The notes: a model not told the origin generated them from the sequence alone. Shown: positions 22,452-35,245, counted from the stretch's first letter. The stretch is DNA of 64,000 bases from Pseudocercospora fijiensis CIRAD86 (GCF_000340215.1 NW_006921533.1:7479671-7543670), one strand, 5' to 3'. A program made the numbers and translations.

Positions 22452-22700
22452 GGCGGCACTTCGATGTCCTGACTCCTATCAATGAATGGCATAGCGAGAA
22501 GCTCAACAGCAAGCATATCAGACTGCGACATCTAGCGAAAGCGACCATACCTCGAGCAAATTGGCTATGCATAGGTTTGTAGAGGGCATAGGACGGGTAG
22601 ACCGCATTTTGGCCCAAGGGCATCTTCAGACACCCTTCCCTATAAAGTATCCGTAGACCCGCGGTGCAGGTCAGGATGGCCGAGCGAAGCCGAGGCGAGT
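22452..22700. other. Gene-island to RIP-block border with a tRNA-like fragment
   Basis: Normal sequence runs to about 22,715, after which RIP begins. At 22,669-22,684 the sequence GTCAGGATGGCCGAGC looks like the 5' acceptor and D-arm of a fungal tRNA-Leu or tRNA-Ser. The rest of the tRNA does not follow. The 13-mer CCGAGCGAAGCCG (22,680-22,692) also occurs inverted at 32,736-32,748, on the other side of the RIP block. Confidence 0.4.
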
Positions 22701-22715
22701 GGCGTAAAACAGGTC

Positions 22716-25700
22716 GGCCTGCCTATACTATACTTATTAGTATCCACATCGCAACTCGAGCTAAACAGGCTTGTTAATAGACTCATTAGTATCTATATCG
22801 CAACTCGAGCTGAATAGGCTTAGCAATTAGCTATAATTCTATAGCACGACTATAAGCGGACAACCGCTTATACTCGCGATATATACTTAGAGTAGGGGAA
22901 TTACTTTAGTGCGTATACGACCGACCTATTTAGTTAATAGCAATATGCTACTTATTAGCTATATCCTACTTAGGAGCTATTTACTAGTTATCTAGTATCT
23001 ACTAGTTATCTACTATATCCTACTCGTCTATTATCTCCTACTCCTCTATTATCTCCTACTTATCTATTATCTTATTATTATAAAAAGCTGCCTATCGTAT
23101 AAGGATGCGGCTCTAGCTACGCTAATTAATCGCAATTCTAGGAGCGGTCTAAAGAAGCTGCCTAAGTCGATTACAGTCTATATACTAGTCCTTACGGGCG
23201 TTAATAAATCTTAGCGCGAATTTACCGAAGCCTACGCTCTCTCTAGGCTGAATTGCATCGAGTATATTATCGTAGTTGTACTAATTATATAGAAGACTAC
23301 TTAGTAGGGAACTTAAAGGTTAAGTTAGCTAAGAATCTAGAATAGTAATTGCCTAGCGGGTATATACTACTTTCTTGCGGTTAGCGTTAATACGCGCAAA
23401 GAAGTCGGAAGCGTTGTCGGCGGTCGACGTAGGGGCATATACTAGATATAATATAGGTATCGGGCGAGGATCGGTTCTAAGAGCACTAGAGGCTAGCTAT
23501 AATAGCCGTAGCTAATTAACCTAAATTAGTAGAGGAGCATACCTAGGGTAGAGGGCCTCGAACTAATTAATTAACCCTCGTATAAGGTTCGTATTAGTGC
23601 TACTATTAGCGAGTAGATAACGAAAGTTATAAGCCTTAGGAGGAGCACCTATATAGCGCTAAGCGATAGTAGTAAGATTATAAGGTAACTGCGGATTAGC
23701 GTTAAGCTAAGCTTAGAGCCACTCTATACGATTAATAGCTTAAAGATCCTTTAGATAGTCTAGCAACTGTCGCTTCTTCCGCGCGGCCTCCTAGGCGGAT
23801 TGTTACTTACGCTATATATTAGCTCGCTATTGTTGCTTTCGTATATACTCTACTATCTCGTCTCGAGTACGAGGCTAAGTATTAGGTCTTAGAGGTGTCG
23901 AAGAGAGAATAACGCCTTAAGGGAGTAGCCTCTATAAGCGCCGACGAAGTATATCGGTATAGCGGGCAATAGTCGTAGGTAGCACCTTCCCTGTCTTAAA
24001 CCGATTATAGAAGTTAAATAGAGTCTCGAATATAATATCGCCTTATCTACGTATACGAGAAACACTAATATACGTTAACCCTAGAGTAAAGTCCTTCTTA
24101 GAGATATCGAGTACTGCTTTATTAAGTATTATGCCCTGCGATTTGTAGATAGTAATAGTATATGCAATCGTTATAGGGAATTGTGTTCGTAAGCATCGTA
24201 CATCGTATCGCTAATTGTAGAGCTATTCGCGACGGACTAGAATAACCGGAATAACGCGACGAGGCATACCGAGAGAGCCGTTAGCATTAAAGTCCTCGTC
24301 GAAGGTCGGTCTACTATACTTGTCTAATCTAACAAGTAGTAGTATAGGCAGTGTATTAAGGACATCTTTATTATTAGTCTCTAGCTAGATAATGTTACGG
24401 ATAGTGCCTAAGCTGCTATTAATAATGCCGCCTTCTATCTACAAGTTCTATATTATTATAATACGAGCACTAAGGCAGACCGGAAGCCGTAAATGCAAAT
24501 TGCCTCCGACGTCGTAGGTAGCGTTTACGGCGTCGATTCCGCTAGTATGCTTAGTACGAGCAACCTTAATCGCTATACGATTGTCTCGTATAGCGTCTTA
24601 GTTATAAGTATTAACTTACTTCTTATAAGGATATAGGCGAATAGAATCCTTAAAGGCGTCTTGTTCTACTTATAGAAGAGCGGTCTTAACGCGGCTACAA
24701 AGTGTCTACTAGTAATCGATAGTAATACTAGCCGGTGCGTTACGAAGACCTTTAAGGGCATCTTTAAATACAAGAGCAGCTGCATCGCTTCCCTATTAAC
24801 GCTATATAACGCTTAACTAGATAGTTTCGTTAAATTGCTAGTACGTAGTAAAACCGGAGATGTCTTTAGGAGTGCGTAGATCTATAAGCTTAGAGAAAAG
24901 CGGCTTCCCCCCTACTAGCAGTAACTAGTTGAAATCCCCTACGAGTGTAATATATCTACCTCTAAAGGGGAGAGTAGCGTCGCCTTAACTCTATAGAGCT
25001 TAGAAAGAGACTTAACGAAGGCGCTAATTAATCTAATAGAGTATAGTAAGGTCAATTATCGACTTCTTATTAATAATAACGTACTAAACCTACTGTATCC
25101 GATCTTAGAAATCCGTTAAGGCCTGCCTATCGAGGGGAATATATTCCTTTATCTTAAGAGGTAGCTTAAAGAAGATATATAGTATACTGCCTTTAATACC
25201 GTTAGCGGCGGCTCTAGTAGATGTAAGCCGTACGATCGGGTTACCTATTTACAGATTAGCGTAACTAGCTTCGAAGTAGTTAAACTCGTCGACTAGTGCC
25301 TTAAGCTTAGACGAAACAGTCTCGATAACGTAAGACTTGCCGATACCGGCCTTGCTATCGACATTAAGGAGAAAGGTAGGCGTATACATATTCTCGGTCT
25401 ACGCGTACTAGTAATCGACGATCTTATTATACTAAAGAGTCTAGGCATTAGATAATCGATTAATGCGTTAGTCGAGGTTATTAGGGATACCGATTCTCTA
25501 ACTATCTCGGGCAGTACTTCTACGCATATTAATCTACTAGGTCTTAGCATTATTAATAGTAATTCTATACTTGCTAATATACTGCGTCTAGTCGTACTCG
25601 TAGTCGATTTGTCGATTGCTAAGATTATTAAGATCCTTAAGCATCTTAGTAGGGTTACGTCTAGGGAGTATAGCGGCTAGGAGCTTAGCTTCTAGGCGTT

Positions 25701-28700
25701 TAATCTTAGGGTCGAATACTACATCCTCGAATAGGTCGTCGGTAGGCTTCGGGAGATTAATGCTTATATAATTATCTAGGTAGTTATAGAACATGTTACA
25801 TTAAGCATATACCTCGCTCTATAAGGGATACGCTATACTAGGATTATCTTTAAACGAATATAGTAGAGAGGGATAGTCGGTATCGAAGGGGTAATAAAGA
25901 AGCACTTTAGTACGGCACTAATCCTTATAAGTGCCGTTAGGACCGTCTAGAGTACCGCTGTATTTCGGGAACTAGTTAATAACCCGTAGCTTAGCTCGTA
26001 CGCGCTTCTTATAGGTAGAAAAGTCCTACTCTATTAAGAATTAGAAAAGTGTAAGATCCGGATAAGCGAGCAAATAGGAGCGGTTAAGCTTCTACTTAGA
26101 AATAGCGTATCGGTTTATATACTTAAGCAAAGGCGACTAGCCCTAAGTAACTATTTTACCGATAGCAGGATCGTAGCGCTTAACTTTAGACTAATCTTCC
26201 GGCTTACGGCAGTCGAAATTCTAAACAGTACGTAATCCTTAAGCTAGTAGTAGGTTAAGGAGTAGATGCATCTCTTCCTAAGCAGAGATATCCCGCTCGC
26301 TAATAAGTTTGTTAAGTATCTTAGCGATAAATAAGACTATAGGCCGGTTCGCGTTTACTCTAGGTAGGACCTTCTACCTAAGATCGAGTAGTAACTCGCT
26401 ACGCTTCTCTTGCTTAGTATAGTATTTACTAAGGTAGTCGACAATAGCACCCTTATTAGTACAAACGGTAATGTTATTGTTAGCTATCTAAGCTATTTAG
26501 ATAGTACGATTGTAGTTAGTTATACGAGTGTCGTTGCGAGGTCTATCGTATATCTAGTAACGTAGATTCAGATTGCGAGTTATATATCTATCGTTAGGAT
26601 AATAAGCGCGAGGGTAGTAAAAGCGGCACTAGACATTGCCGGTATCCTTGTTCTTGCGCTAACAGTACTTATAGCTATACTTATAACGCTAGACGCGGTT
26701 AAGATTTATTATAAGATGCTACTATAAGTTGCGTACGTCGGTTGAATTTATCTAAAGCAGTAGAGGCTCGTTAGGTTTAGGAGCAGTTCGCCGAGGTGTC
26801 GGGTTTATAGCAGTAATATGCCTAGCCTAAAACTTAGCTAGGTCCGTACGTAGGTCCTCGCGGTAGGTTTCTACCGGTAGGGGTAGTATCTTACTATCCT
26901 TAAGGTGCTCCTTTAACTAAACAATACTGTAATTATATAAACTGCTACGCGCTTGGAATTCAAAGCGGTTCTAGAAGTCTGTCGCTCTAAACTTCTAGGT
27001 AATAAGCTATATAATAAAAGCGTAACGACGGTAGAAGTAATAAGCAGCGATCGTAGGATACTCGCGGACGTTGTCCCTGCCCGCTTTAACTCGTATATAT
27101 TTATTGCTACTAGCCGGAGGATTTAGCATATAACGCTACAGACTACGCTAATAGTTGTTAGTAGCGCTATATATTAAGAATAGGCGGGGACAGCTAATAG
27201 CCTTTATAAAGATCTCTAGCTCGCGAGTCTTGCTAACCTAGTATACGTAGGTGCTACGTAGGCTACTACTATACCGAACGATATTAGCGAGAAGACGACG
27301 AGACTCCTTATTATCGCTAGTAAGAGCAGCCTTTAGGTCGTCTATAGTAATGTCCTTATACTCTAGGTGTTGTTGCATTACATAATCGGCCTTCTTGCGG
27401 GACTGTTTCCTTATAAGAGTGTTTAGCCCGATATAGCGGAAGCGAGGATGCGATGCGAAGCGATAACGACGCAGTCCTATACTATTATCCTACTTAATTA
27501 GATGCTCTAAGTAGTCCTCGTATACAACTCTACGTTAACGGGGGTTAACGTAGTCGGCCTAGCCCTATAGATATAGGGTTAGAAATGCTCGAGATATAAG
27601 ACGTTTAGTCTTGTTAAACTTATTAAGGGGCACCTAGTCGAATAGTAGAAGAGTAAGCTAGCTTTAGATAGTAGGCTCTTTATCCTTATCTCCGGTCGCG
27701 TCTATTTGTAATCAGTCGATTTAGCGCTAGCGCTAATTAACTACGCGCTGCTAAAGTTCGGCATTACGGGTATAACGCTAATTATCCTATTAATTTAGTA
27801 ACTCTTAGATCTGCTCTCGCTGTCCCTATAGTATATATGCTTATAGTAATGCTAACTCCTCTAGGTAGTCGGCGAAGTTGTCCTCTTTATCCTAGGTACT
27901 AGCCTCGCTATTAGAAGAAAAATCTAGCTAAGAAGCATTAACATATAGGGGCAGCGGAAGCTAATCCTCTTTATACTCCTTAATATGTATACGATCGAGC
28001 ACTAAAACCCTATCTTAACTGTCTAGAAGCTACGAGAGACGCTCCTTATCGATTGTTATACCTACGTAGTCGGGCGAGTTAGCGATAAGATGCTTAAGCT
28101 ATATCTTTATAGCCTATCGTCGTACCTTAAAGTCCCGTACGAAGATCCGCTTCGTAACTTTATCGCCTTAAGCAGGCCGTAATAGCACAGTCTCGATATA
28201 CTCTAGTACTAATAGTAATTCCTTCTACACCTTGCTAGTATTACGAAGAAAGTTAATAATATTGTTCTTATAACGCTATTAAGCTCCCTTAATTAGCTGT
28301 ATCTCGATATAGATATAGACGCGTACGATTAGGATCTCTTCTATTATAGTAAGTTCCGGTAGATCGCTAGTGTCTAGATAAGAAGGCTACGGACCTAGAT
28401 CTATATAGTTGCGGCGTAATATAAGATCGGGCGAGAGATAAGGCTTCTAGCTATTACGAGTTATACGGCAGCGCCGACAAATGCTAAAGGTAGGCGACTC
28501 TTAATCTATATCGAGCTCTATATTAAACTAACGCTCCTTACAACCTCTGCCCTATTAACTATTGCCTTCGTTATATAGATTCTCGTTCTAGTAATACTCT
28601 ATCTTTTTATTGTCTAGCTGTTAAAAGAACTCTTATACGAGTTAGTAATCTCCCTCGCTAAGGGCTAGCTAAGAATCTAAGTTTGCGGCAGTCGGATCTT

Positions 28701-30400
28701 AATTAGGGTCTTCGTTAGCAACGAAATTAGGGTCTATATCGTCGAGAAAGTAGCGTTTACGCTCTTGTTCTACCTCTACTACGTAAGTACGCTCTTGCTA
28801 GCCTTTGTAATAGGCTAGACGTAGTAGCCTCCGTTGTTCCTGTTAAGCTCTTATTAGGTTATAACAACCGTAGTAGTATATTTTAAGCTCTTCGTCTAGC
28901 TTATTAGAATTAGAGTTCGTAAGGAACTTAAAACGCTAGCTCTCGTGCTTGTTAGTAATACACTACTTATAGGTAGCAAGATCGTCTAGTTTAAAGCCTT
29001 TACTATAATACCGACAAGTGCTACACTAATCGGATAGAACGCTAGGCATTCTATATAGGCGAGAGATATAGCGAGGTACTTCGCAAACGTCGTAAAAGAA
29101 GAATATATAGTTATTAGGCTTGTCTCCGCTATTACTATTATTATCCGGGTATCTAGTTATACTACTACTCAGAAGTGTATCGCTTCTAAGAGTATTACTT
29201 AGAAAATTAGCTAGAGTGTAATCCTTCTATATACGCTCTACGGCTCTAGCGAGAAGTGCTTCGATACTAGGTGTTTAGGATACCTTCTTACTAGTGCGTC
29301 GGCGGGGGCGGTGCGACCGAGAGATCTCTCCTTAAGTAATACGTACTTAGGCAGTAGCAGGATCGTTACTACTATAATAACTACGAGGACGTCGGCTAGT
29401 AGTACCGGAAGAGGAAGATCCTATCTACTACGAGGGGCGAGGAGGTAGTAGTATCGAGGATTAGTACGAGTCTTGCGGTACTTTCTTCGTCGGATTACTA
29501 GTATTATATCTAGGAGGAGCTACGATATTGCTACTCGAAGAGGGCGTCGGCTAGAGGGAAGGCGTCGACGCGAGAGAACTAATCGGTATAGGAGATAATA
29601 CAATCGTAATAGGCGCGCTTTAAGCGTTTTATACGGTAGGTCGAATACTGCCTACTCGCTTACTATCTCGCTTCGAAGGAGTGTTGTTAGTATTATTACT
29701 AAGGTCGACGACCTTTCGCTTCTGCTTAGATATAGAAGAAGCTAGACAATACTTATTATACGTACGAAGTGTGCGCCGGCCCTTTTTAAAGTAGCGAATC
29801 TTCTTCTTCTTCTTATAAGTACTAGAGCAAATCTGCTAGTCTATACTATTAGTGCCGCTATAATCCTCGTATTTACTGTCCGATTAAGTAGGATTAGGAC
29901 GGTTAGCTAGCGTATTCTTCTTTAGTAGACCGCTAGGTAGATCCCCTCTAGGTATACTAGTAGCTACTTATCTATACTAGTTACCGAATTGCTTACTAAC
30001 TTACGCTATAAATAAGTAAGAAGGCGTATTCTGCTAGATAATAGCGTAGATCTCGGCTATTAAGTTAATATAACGACGGCTTTCGGCGGCATAAAGGGCA
30101 GGCTTAATAGCCTTCGTAGTGTAGTATTTAAAGTATATAAGTAGTACGTATTCGTTCGTCTTGTACGCCTCTATTAGTTTATCTTACTGCTCTATAGCAT
30201 TATCTATCTGCTGCTAGAGGTCGCGTATAGGAGGGATAACATCCTTCTTAAATAAGCGCTCGAGTCGGTAGCTAGTCGTACGGCAAGGATATAGTTTGTA
30301 AACCTATACTTAATCTCGGAAGGCGAAAGGCTTATATATATTAGCGCCGCGTATCTAGACATTCGAGAACGTAGAGAGGCATACACTATAGGTCTCGTGC
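22716..30400 (-). mobile_element. RIP-degraded Helitron (Rep-helicase remains)
   Basis: On the minus strand the remains read as a Helitron RepHel polyprotein. The Rep part is near 26,920-26,960 (NRFEFQARSSL, then Y-N-Y where RGS-x-H-x-H is expected). It is followed near 26,520-26,640 by a segment with CRFYYPRAYYPNDRY then later NYNRTI, in the order seen in Helitron Rep regions. The helicase part has a PIF1-type Walker A, DSKAGIGKSYVI, at about 25,333-25,368 and a GDFN-stop-LLLVGG motif at 24,900-24,942 (GDFxQLPPVGG in the family). The N-terminal part extends to about 30,400, with a Ser/Thr repeat there. Dozens of TAG and TAA codons lie at Gln and Trp sites. I could not fix the element's 5'-TC and CTRR-3' ends. 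Confidence 0.8.
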
Positions 30401-30414
30401 GGCACCGCTATCGT

Positions 30415-30486
30415 AGGTAGAAGTCGAGGAGGTAGAAGTCGTAGAGGTAGAAGTCGCGGAGGTAGAAGTTGCGGAGGCAGAAGTTA
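30415..30486. repeat. 15-bp tandem repeat
   Basis: About five units of GGTAGAAGTCGYGGA-like sequence. On the minus strand they would encode a short Ser/Thr repeat at the start of the Helitron protein. Confidence 0.8.
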
Positions 30487-32475
30487 AAGGAAGCAGGTCG
30501 CGACCGGGAAGCTCTATATTTAAGCACTATACCTAAAAAGGAATAGAGAGCGGCTTCTAGTATATAATCGCATAAACGAGTAGCGAGTACGGACTAAAAA
30601 CTGTTATTTACTTTTATACTATAAGCTATATCTATACCTCTATATAAACCTGCCTTTATAAGCGCTAGTAATATACTCCTTCCTTTTATAACGTTGTCGC
30701 TTAGGGTAGAGGGGAATAGTCGTCGCAAGCTCCTCCTAAACCCCCCGTACCTACCGCTTTAGTATCTATATCTATTTACTAACGTTGTCGCTTAGAGGGA
30801 GAGGGGAAGGTCGTCGGAACTCCTAAACCCCCTATCCCTTACCGCTTTAGTATCCGTATACCTTTTGCTAATATTATCGCTTAGAGGGAGAGAGATAAGC
30901 CCCCGTCCCTTACCGCTTTAGTATCCGCATATCTTTTGCTAACGTTGTCGCTTAGAGGGAGGGAGACAAGCCTCTATCCCTTACCGCTTTAGTATCTATA
31001 TATCTTTTGCTAACGTTGTCGCTTAGGGCAGAGGGGATAGTTAGTACGCCTCCTAAACCCCCCGTGCCTACCGCTTTAGTGTTTGCATGTCTTTTGCTAA
31101 CGTTGTCGCTTATACAAAATATATACCTCTTAGCTTAGTAAAGGGTATATTAAGCGCAAGTCCTTTATAGATTCGGGGTTGCTAGCAGGTCTCGTAGCTT
31201 AAGCCTGCCTATTATCTACTAAAAGCTACGATACTGTTCTCCTACTAGTAGCTTTGCTTCGAGGTGCCTAAGGCATCTGTCGTTATCGTATTAATTACTT
31301 TTGCTAGCGTAGTTTTGCTAGAAATGCGCTTAATCGATTTAACTTAGCGGCTTCGGAGGGTGCTAGTTTAGGTGCGAATTTAGGGCTAGTTTAGGTGCTA
31401 GTTTAGTATATACTGTCGACTAGATAGGGAATTAAACACTTAACTAAGCGCCGTATACTATTTAAACCTTACCTCTCTGCCTTCCCCTTCTAACTAAGCT
31501 ATTGCCGTAGGCAGCAGTAATAAGGGTATATAATAGTACTGCAATTTACAACCTTTAACTAATAAGAATTAACTAATAACGAAGCGACGCCTAGCTATAA
31601 CTAGGTATAAGAGTTATAGTAATCCTTTGCGCCTAGTTATTAAGTTATATAGGGAACCTAAGGGATTTAGGCTTCGGCCTTTTCTAAGGCAGCTAGCAGC
31701 CTAATAAACTAGTAGAGGTAACTGCCTATTATCTAACCTAAAGAAATTAGTTCTCCGGGACAGGTTTTCTATAGCGGCGTTTCTTCGGAAGCATATAAGG
31801 TCGAAGTCTAGTAGTTATGTTTACTTAGTCGATTTGTAACGTGTCTTAAAGGGTTAATAAGCTCGAGGTCTATATCGTATCCGTAAGAGTAACTCCGGGT
31901 GTTGCCTATCTATAGTTTTTTAGTTCCGCTCTGTCTAGTGTATCTTTTTTTTAGCCTTTAAAGCTAGGTAACTAGACTTCTTTTTCTTATCCCTTATATT
32001 GCTTTGTTTCGACTATGTTATAACTCCTTCCTCTTTAACTAAGTTGTAGCTCCTTCTTTATCCTTCGATACGGCAGTCTCCGGCTAGATTCTACTCGTGT
32101 TTTTTACTAGTATAATACTAGTATAGTATATATTATACTTCCTTCTTCTATCTTTTTACTAGTATAGCACTAGTCTTTAATGCGGCGCTAGTACTAGTCG
32201 AGTAGACTGCTTTTTAACTAGTGTAATACTAGTCTTCGATGCGGCGCTAGTGCTAGTGCTAGTACTAGTACTAGTGCTAGTGCTAGTACTAGTACTAGTA
32301 CTAGTCGAATGCACTATCTTTTCGCTAGTATAGTAGTAGTCTTACGTATAGTATATATTGCCCTTGTTCCTTCTGTCGTTTTACTAGTATAATAACGGCC
32401 TTAGGTACTAGTACTAGTTCTAGTAGTTGTTATTCTTTGGTGTAATATTGCGAGGCACGTGTTTACAGCCTAAGG
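30487..32475. other. RIP-mutated non-coding stretch, with tandem repeats
   Basis: No frame was recognised. It carries a degenerate array of 70-90-bp units, with TAACGTTGTCGCTTAG (or RIP variant) near 30,690, 30,780, 30,865, 30,945, 31,015 and 31,095. A CTAGTR hexanucleotide array lies at about 32,247-32,312. It may be the 5' flank of the Helitron or another element. Confidence 0.5.
32247..32312. repeat. (CTAGTR)n hexanucleotide array
   Basis: About eleven units alternating GCTAGT and ACTAGT. The G/A alternation is at TpG sites and could be RIP acting on a uniform GCTAGT array. Confidence 0.85.
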
Positions 32476-32751
32476 CTAATACTTCTTTTTGATTTCTACT
32501 AATAAGAGGGCTCGATTAACTTTATAGTAGCGGTTCTTTACACTGAACCCCCGGGCTACTAACCAATATAGGCACCTATAGCGCTTCAAACAACATACGC
32601 ACCTGCAGCGCTTTCTTAATATTGTAGGAAGGCAGGTCCGACTGTTTTCCGCCACTCGCCTAATGTTTCTAGACCTCCGTTTCCGTATCCTCGTCGCAAG
32701 CTCCTCGAACACTCCAACTACGGCCTAGAAACATCCGGCTTCGCTCGGATC

Positions 32752-34290
32752 ATGGCCTCTCCCACTTCCAGTCACTGCCTCCACAAGTGCTCAGTCGTCA
32801 TGATCTTTCGAACCTTGCAAGGGGAAAACTGGACCATCTGTCTTGACTCGCGCTTTCACGCGTGTCCCACGTGCATGCCTAATTCTTCAATGCGAACGAA
32901 AGGGAGGCAGGCGTTGAATGCCGACGCAGCCGCGGGAGTGCCCGGTTCGCCACACAAACAGAAATTGACTCCTCGCAGCTATCCTATTCTCTCATCGACA
33001 TCGACATTACATTTCATGCGGTCACGAGAGCTTACACAAGCCAACAGAGACGCCTTCAATTTCCAGGCTATTTTGACTGAGGCTCATGCGGAATTCGAGA
33101 ATACCAAATCCCAGCTGCGAAAGGAGATAACGAGGCTCGCGGATGCGAAGGAGGAGGTCATCGATCGCCTTACCTCAGGAGAGCGCGCAGAAATCAAGGC
33201 GAACCTCCGACGCACTTTCGATGCTGAGTTCAAGGCTCAGCTCAGCGCCATGATGACCAATATGGACAAGAAAGAAGGCTTCGAGGCGAGGATCCAAAAG
33301 CTGGTGGAGACTCTGAAGAACGATCTGGGCCCAATGGTCGACAAAGCCTTTCAGCGCTGGTCCGATGGCGTTGGTAACGACTTCAAAGAGACGCTCAAAG
33401 ACGCTGGCAACTTGATCCGTGCTCAGAACGAAGCGTTCGTTGCCGAGAGGGCGCGCGAGAGGCAGCGTTTTGAAGAGCTCTTCGCTCGTCAAGAGCAGAG
33501 AATAGCAGATGCCGAGAGGCGTGCCGATAAGACTGTTGCTGCCCTTTCCGGAGGACCTCAGGGTCAGGCTTTGGCAGATTTACTGCTCAAGCTGGAGAAT
33601 GTTGATCTCAACAAGCTGACAGAGCAAGTCAATGTTGTGGGCAAATTTTCGTGTGAGCTGAGCCTTGATCAAGACAAGATCAAGGAGAACGTCGACAGCA
33701 TCAAGGCACGGCTTGCAGTTGCTGAAGCGCGTCATGAGAACCTTGATCAGCTACGCAGCGAACAAGACAGCATCAAGGCACGGCTTGCAGTTGCTGAAGC
33801 GCGTCATGAGAACCTTGATCAGCTACGCAGCGAACAAGACAGCATCAACACCCGGCTTGCCGTTGCTGAAACGAATGACGAGCTCTTCGTTCACTGGTCG
33901 AAGGAGCTGGACAAGTGGGCGGCCACCGTGGACAGCGCATGGGGCTTCGAAGATGATAGTGCCGCGCCAGGCGAGCTGCCCGCGCAAGCTGCTGCACCAC
34001 CTCCACAGCCAACTCTAGGCCAACCAGCCGTTCACGGTGGTGCTACATCAGCACAGCCGCCGCCGCAACAACAGCATCAAGATGGTGCAGATGGCGGTTT
34101 GCAGCAGCAACACGACTACCATCACGACCATGCCGACACTCCCACTTCTCACGACAACCGTGGTGGTCGACGCGGTCGTCGTGGCGGTCGTGGCGGCCGC
34201 GGTCGCGGAGATGGCATAGGTCGCGGAGTGGGCCCAGGTCGCGGGTCGCATTTCTACAACTCTGATGGTTACAGAGCTCGTGGTCGATGA
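32752..34290 (+). CDS. Coiled-coil protein with C-terminal RGG box, function unknown
   Basis: A 512-codon frame. Residues about 95-280 are charged helix with heptads (from ELTQANRDAFNFQAIL onward). Residues about 315-390 hold a 24-residue coiled-coil unit (SIKARLAVAEARHENLDQL and following residues) repeated twice identically and a third time diverged. A Gln/His/Pro-rich linker follows. The last 45 residues are Arg/Gly-rich (GGRRGRRGGRGGRGRGDG), an RGG box of the type that binds RNA. The architecture closely resembles the gene at 59,393-61,344. No membrane segment is seen. The true start may be downstream (Met near 33,016), since the first 85 residues are Cys/Ser-rich and look less protein-like and could hide an intron. 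The first ATG lies only about 270 bp from the RIP block. Confidence 0.6.
   Translation: MASPTSSHCLHKCSVVMIFRTLQGENWTICLDSRFHACPTCMPNSSMRTKGRQALNADAAAGVPGSPHKQKLTPRSYPILSSTSTLHFMRSRELTQANRDAFNFQAILTEAHAEFENTKSQLRKEITRLADAKEEVIDRLTSGERAEIKANLRRTFDAEFKAQLSAMMTNMDKKEGFEARIQKLVETLKNDLGPMVDKAFQRWSDGVGNDFKETLKDAGNLIRAQNEAFVAERARERQRFEELFARQEQRIADAERRADKTVAALSGGPQGQALADLLLKLENVDLNKLTEQVNVVGKFSCELSLDQDKIKENVDSIKARLAVAEARHENLDQLRSEQDSIKARLAVAEARHENLDQLRSEQDSINTRLAVAETNDELFVHWSKELDKWAATVDSAWGFEDDSAAPGELPAQAAAPPPQPTLGQPAVHGGATSAQPPPQQQHQDGADGGLQQQHDYHHDHADTPTSHDNRGGRRGRRGGRGGRGRGDGIGRGVGPGRGSHFYNSDGYRARGR
33694..33909 (+). repeat. 72-bp in-frame tandem repeat
   Basis: Units start at 33,694, 33,766 and 33,838. 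The first two are identical in DNA and the third is diverged. Each encodes 24 residues of coiled coil, so copy-number change would not break the frame. Confidence 0.92.
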
Positions 34291-35245
34291 TCATAAAGAT
34301 CATTGTGACCAGCACATGCCTTGTGTCGAGCAGAATCTGATCGAAGGAGCTGACAGAGAACGTGAGATTGAAGGAGTACACGATGGTGACCACACCTCAA
34401 TTGGAGCAAGGCTCCGCTAACTTTCTTAGGAACCTCACCGCACCTGTTCTACGGAACCCTTGTGCTTCTGTTCTTTGGAACGCGCTGCACGTGCTCTTTG
34501 GAGTTTCGTGTTTGCACCTGTTCTTCGGAACCCTTGTGCTTCTGTTCTTTGGAGCCCTGTTCTTCGGAACCTCATTATGTCTGTTCTTCGGAACCTCACT
34601 GCACCTGTTCTTTGGATCCCTCGTGCTTCTAACATGTTCTACGGAACTCTCGTGCTTCTGTTCTTCGGACCTCGTCGCACCTCTTCTTTGGAACTTTTGC
34701 GTGAGTACTTGCTGTCTGGAGCGATGTCTCATGTCCATTGCACCGCTCTTTGGAGCCATGACACAAATACAGAAGCGGGACCAGATTGAACATGACTTTT
34801 CATGACTATCGCCCTTGAGCTGAAGTTGTACGAACTTTACAACGAAGAGTTCAATATCATTGACGGCTGCACCTTTGCCGCTAAGACTGTCTCGCCGCCC
34901 ATGTAGCAGGCATTTGGGCACATCCAGAGGAGGTCGAAGTCTGGTGCCCACCGATGTCTTGAATGTTGTCGGTGCTATAGATCTGCTGAGCACGGTCGAC
35001 TGCATTAGGCTAGATAGGCAATGAATTCATGAAGTGTGGTGACCAACCAATAAGTTTCAAGTCCCTCATAGGTCTTCCATTGTGCTCAGTATGGAGGTGA
35101 GCTCTGATGTGGCATGCATCCATCTGCAGAAAGAGCGATATCGGAGTAGGTATACTTCATGTAATTCAGGCGCCCCGTCCCTGGAGCGCGATCAATCAAA
35201 GTGTTGCAATGCTTTGTATTTGATGGATGACCGCGCGCTCCCACG
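34291..35245. other. Intergenic stretch with minisatellite
   Basis: Lies between the coiled-coil/RGG gene and the CoA-transferase gene, both on the plus strand. Apparent frames on both strands between 34,362 and 35,005 are produced by the repeat described separately and are not called. Confidence 0.55.
34430..34700. repeat. Degenerate minisatellite, CTGTTCTTYGGAACC units
   Basis: About ten imperfect units containing TTCTTYGGAAC are spaced 15-35 bp apart, interleaved with CTTGTGCTT and CACCTG segments. The motif TTCTTCGGAA is partly palindromic. No RIP is seen. Confidence 0.8.

Noticed and set aside
22669..22755. Complete tRNA gene
   Set aside because: Only the first 16 bases look like a tRNA; no anticodon arm, T arm or closing acceptor strand follows.
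32540..32575. Possible old solo LTR related to the 12-kb element
   Set aside because: Only about 20 bp resemble the LTR end, and the rest does not align.
32476..32712. 78-codon Arg/Cys-rich minus-strand frame at the RIP border
   Set aside because: It straddles the border and has no family features; probably chance.
34362..35005. Frames of 147 codons (plus) and 202 codons (minus)
   Set aside because: Both run over the degenerate minisatellite and show repeat-driven sequence with no family motif.
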